Assembly (NCBI GenBank): GCA_020161855.1
Contig: JAIUNJ010000002.1
Span: 434,001 to 498,000 of the forward strand
DNA: 64,000 nt
Direction of reading: 5' to 3'
Source of the DNA: Pseudomonadota bacterium
Lineage (GTDB): Bacteria; Pseudomonadota; Alphaproteobacteria; Rhizobiales; Aestuariivirgaceae
Part shown: in pieces, positions 63,941 through 64,000 of the stretch
How positions within the stretch are numbered: position 1 is the stretch's first letter
Layout of the letters: each line of letters starts with the position of its first letter
Notes under the pieces: generated by a model
The model's input: only the letters and a program-made list of their open reading frames with translations
Told to the model about the DNA's origin: nothing
Databases searched by the model: none
Position numbers and translations under genes: made by a program

Positions 63941-64000
63941 TCACCCGAAGATGAAATCGTCAGCGTGGAGCTGAGACATCTTCACGCCCTTGAGCGTGAT
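63941..64000 (-). CDS. C-terminal end of a probable RTX/type I-secreted protein (partial)
   Basis: Twenty codons ending in TGA at 63943-63941; the encoded peptide is ITLKGVKMSQLHADDFIFG. The xLxGVxxSQLHADDFIF ending is typical of RTX calcium-binding proteins and serralysin-like peptidases secreted by type I systems. The body of the gene lies to the right, outside the window. It does not resemble the end of the RTX gene at 6.9-9.4 kb. Confidence 0.6.
   Translation of the reverse strand: MTLKGVKMSQLHADDFIFG

Overview
The window is a stretch of alphaproteobacterial chromosome, most likely Hyphomicrobiales or a close relative. The cell-cycle regulator CtrA, a SciP/DUF1153 protein, clustered GANTC (CcrM-type) sites, a FliJ-like flagellar protein beside ctrA, both phosphatidylcholine routes (Pcs and PmtA), a rhizobial-type rhamnose locus and a Caulobacter-type ceramide locus all point the same way. 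The DNA is GC-rich and densely coded, often with ATGA stop/start overlaps. I see no insertion sequences, prophage, CRISPR or integrated element. Both window edges cut a gene: a GMC oxidoreductase at the left and the last 20 codons of a probable RTX protein at the right.

Layout. 1-5.4 kb (minus): operon uvrC-pgsA-moaD-rluB-HPP-GMC oxidoreductase. 5.7-9.4 kb (plus): a TIGR03032-type beta-propeller protein and a secreted FG-GAP/RTX protein. 9.4-13.3 kb (minus): DUF1285-NUDIX-CCA nucleotidyltransferase-cupin-pteridine-reductase-like SDR-folB, divergent from 13.4-20.1 kb (plus): moxR-DUF58-DUF4159-membrane protein. 20.1-21.3 kb (minus): a GNAT and a NUDIX protein. 21.4-31.8 kb: two convergent operons that meet without a spacer and together make a sphingolipid locus. 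31.9-35.1 kb: a hypothetical membrane protein, a HAD phosphatase, a DAO-family oxidoreductase and a small secreted protein. 35.1-44.1 kb: L-rhamnose uptake and catabolism. 44.1-48.2 kb: ddl, tRNA-Met(CAT), pcs, pmtA, mnmA. 48.3-51.6 kb: sciP, an S24-like protein, a FixJ-type regulator and a MASE1 histidine kinase. 51.7-57.2 kb: DUF924 and two Kef-type antiporters flanking a 455-bp gap. 57.3-61.6 kb: aminotransferase IV, LysE exporter, sulfotransferase-like protein, PhoX. 61.6-64 kb: fliJ-like gene, ctrA, a P-loop kinase and the RTX tail.

The most interesting region is 21.4-31.8 kb. It holds all five enzymes known to make bacterial ceramide in Caulobacter: Spt, a dedicated acyl carrier protein, an acyl-ACP ligase, bCerS and CerR. 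It also holds a ceramide-kinase-like lipid kinase, a nucleotidyltransferase, a metallophosphoesterase and an LptF/LptG permease pair. The gene set suggests a pathway for making, capping and exporting an anionic sphingolipid, possibly with its own Lpt-type extractor. Other points of note are a predicted short RNA with a near-consensus promoter and a GNRA-capped terminator at about 54.6 kb, four GANTC sites in 35 bp between fliJ-like and ctrA, a rhamnose aldolase gene whose promoter almost touches the start codon, and a hairpin between rhaS and the rhamnose ABC transporter genes.
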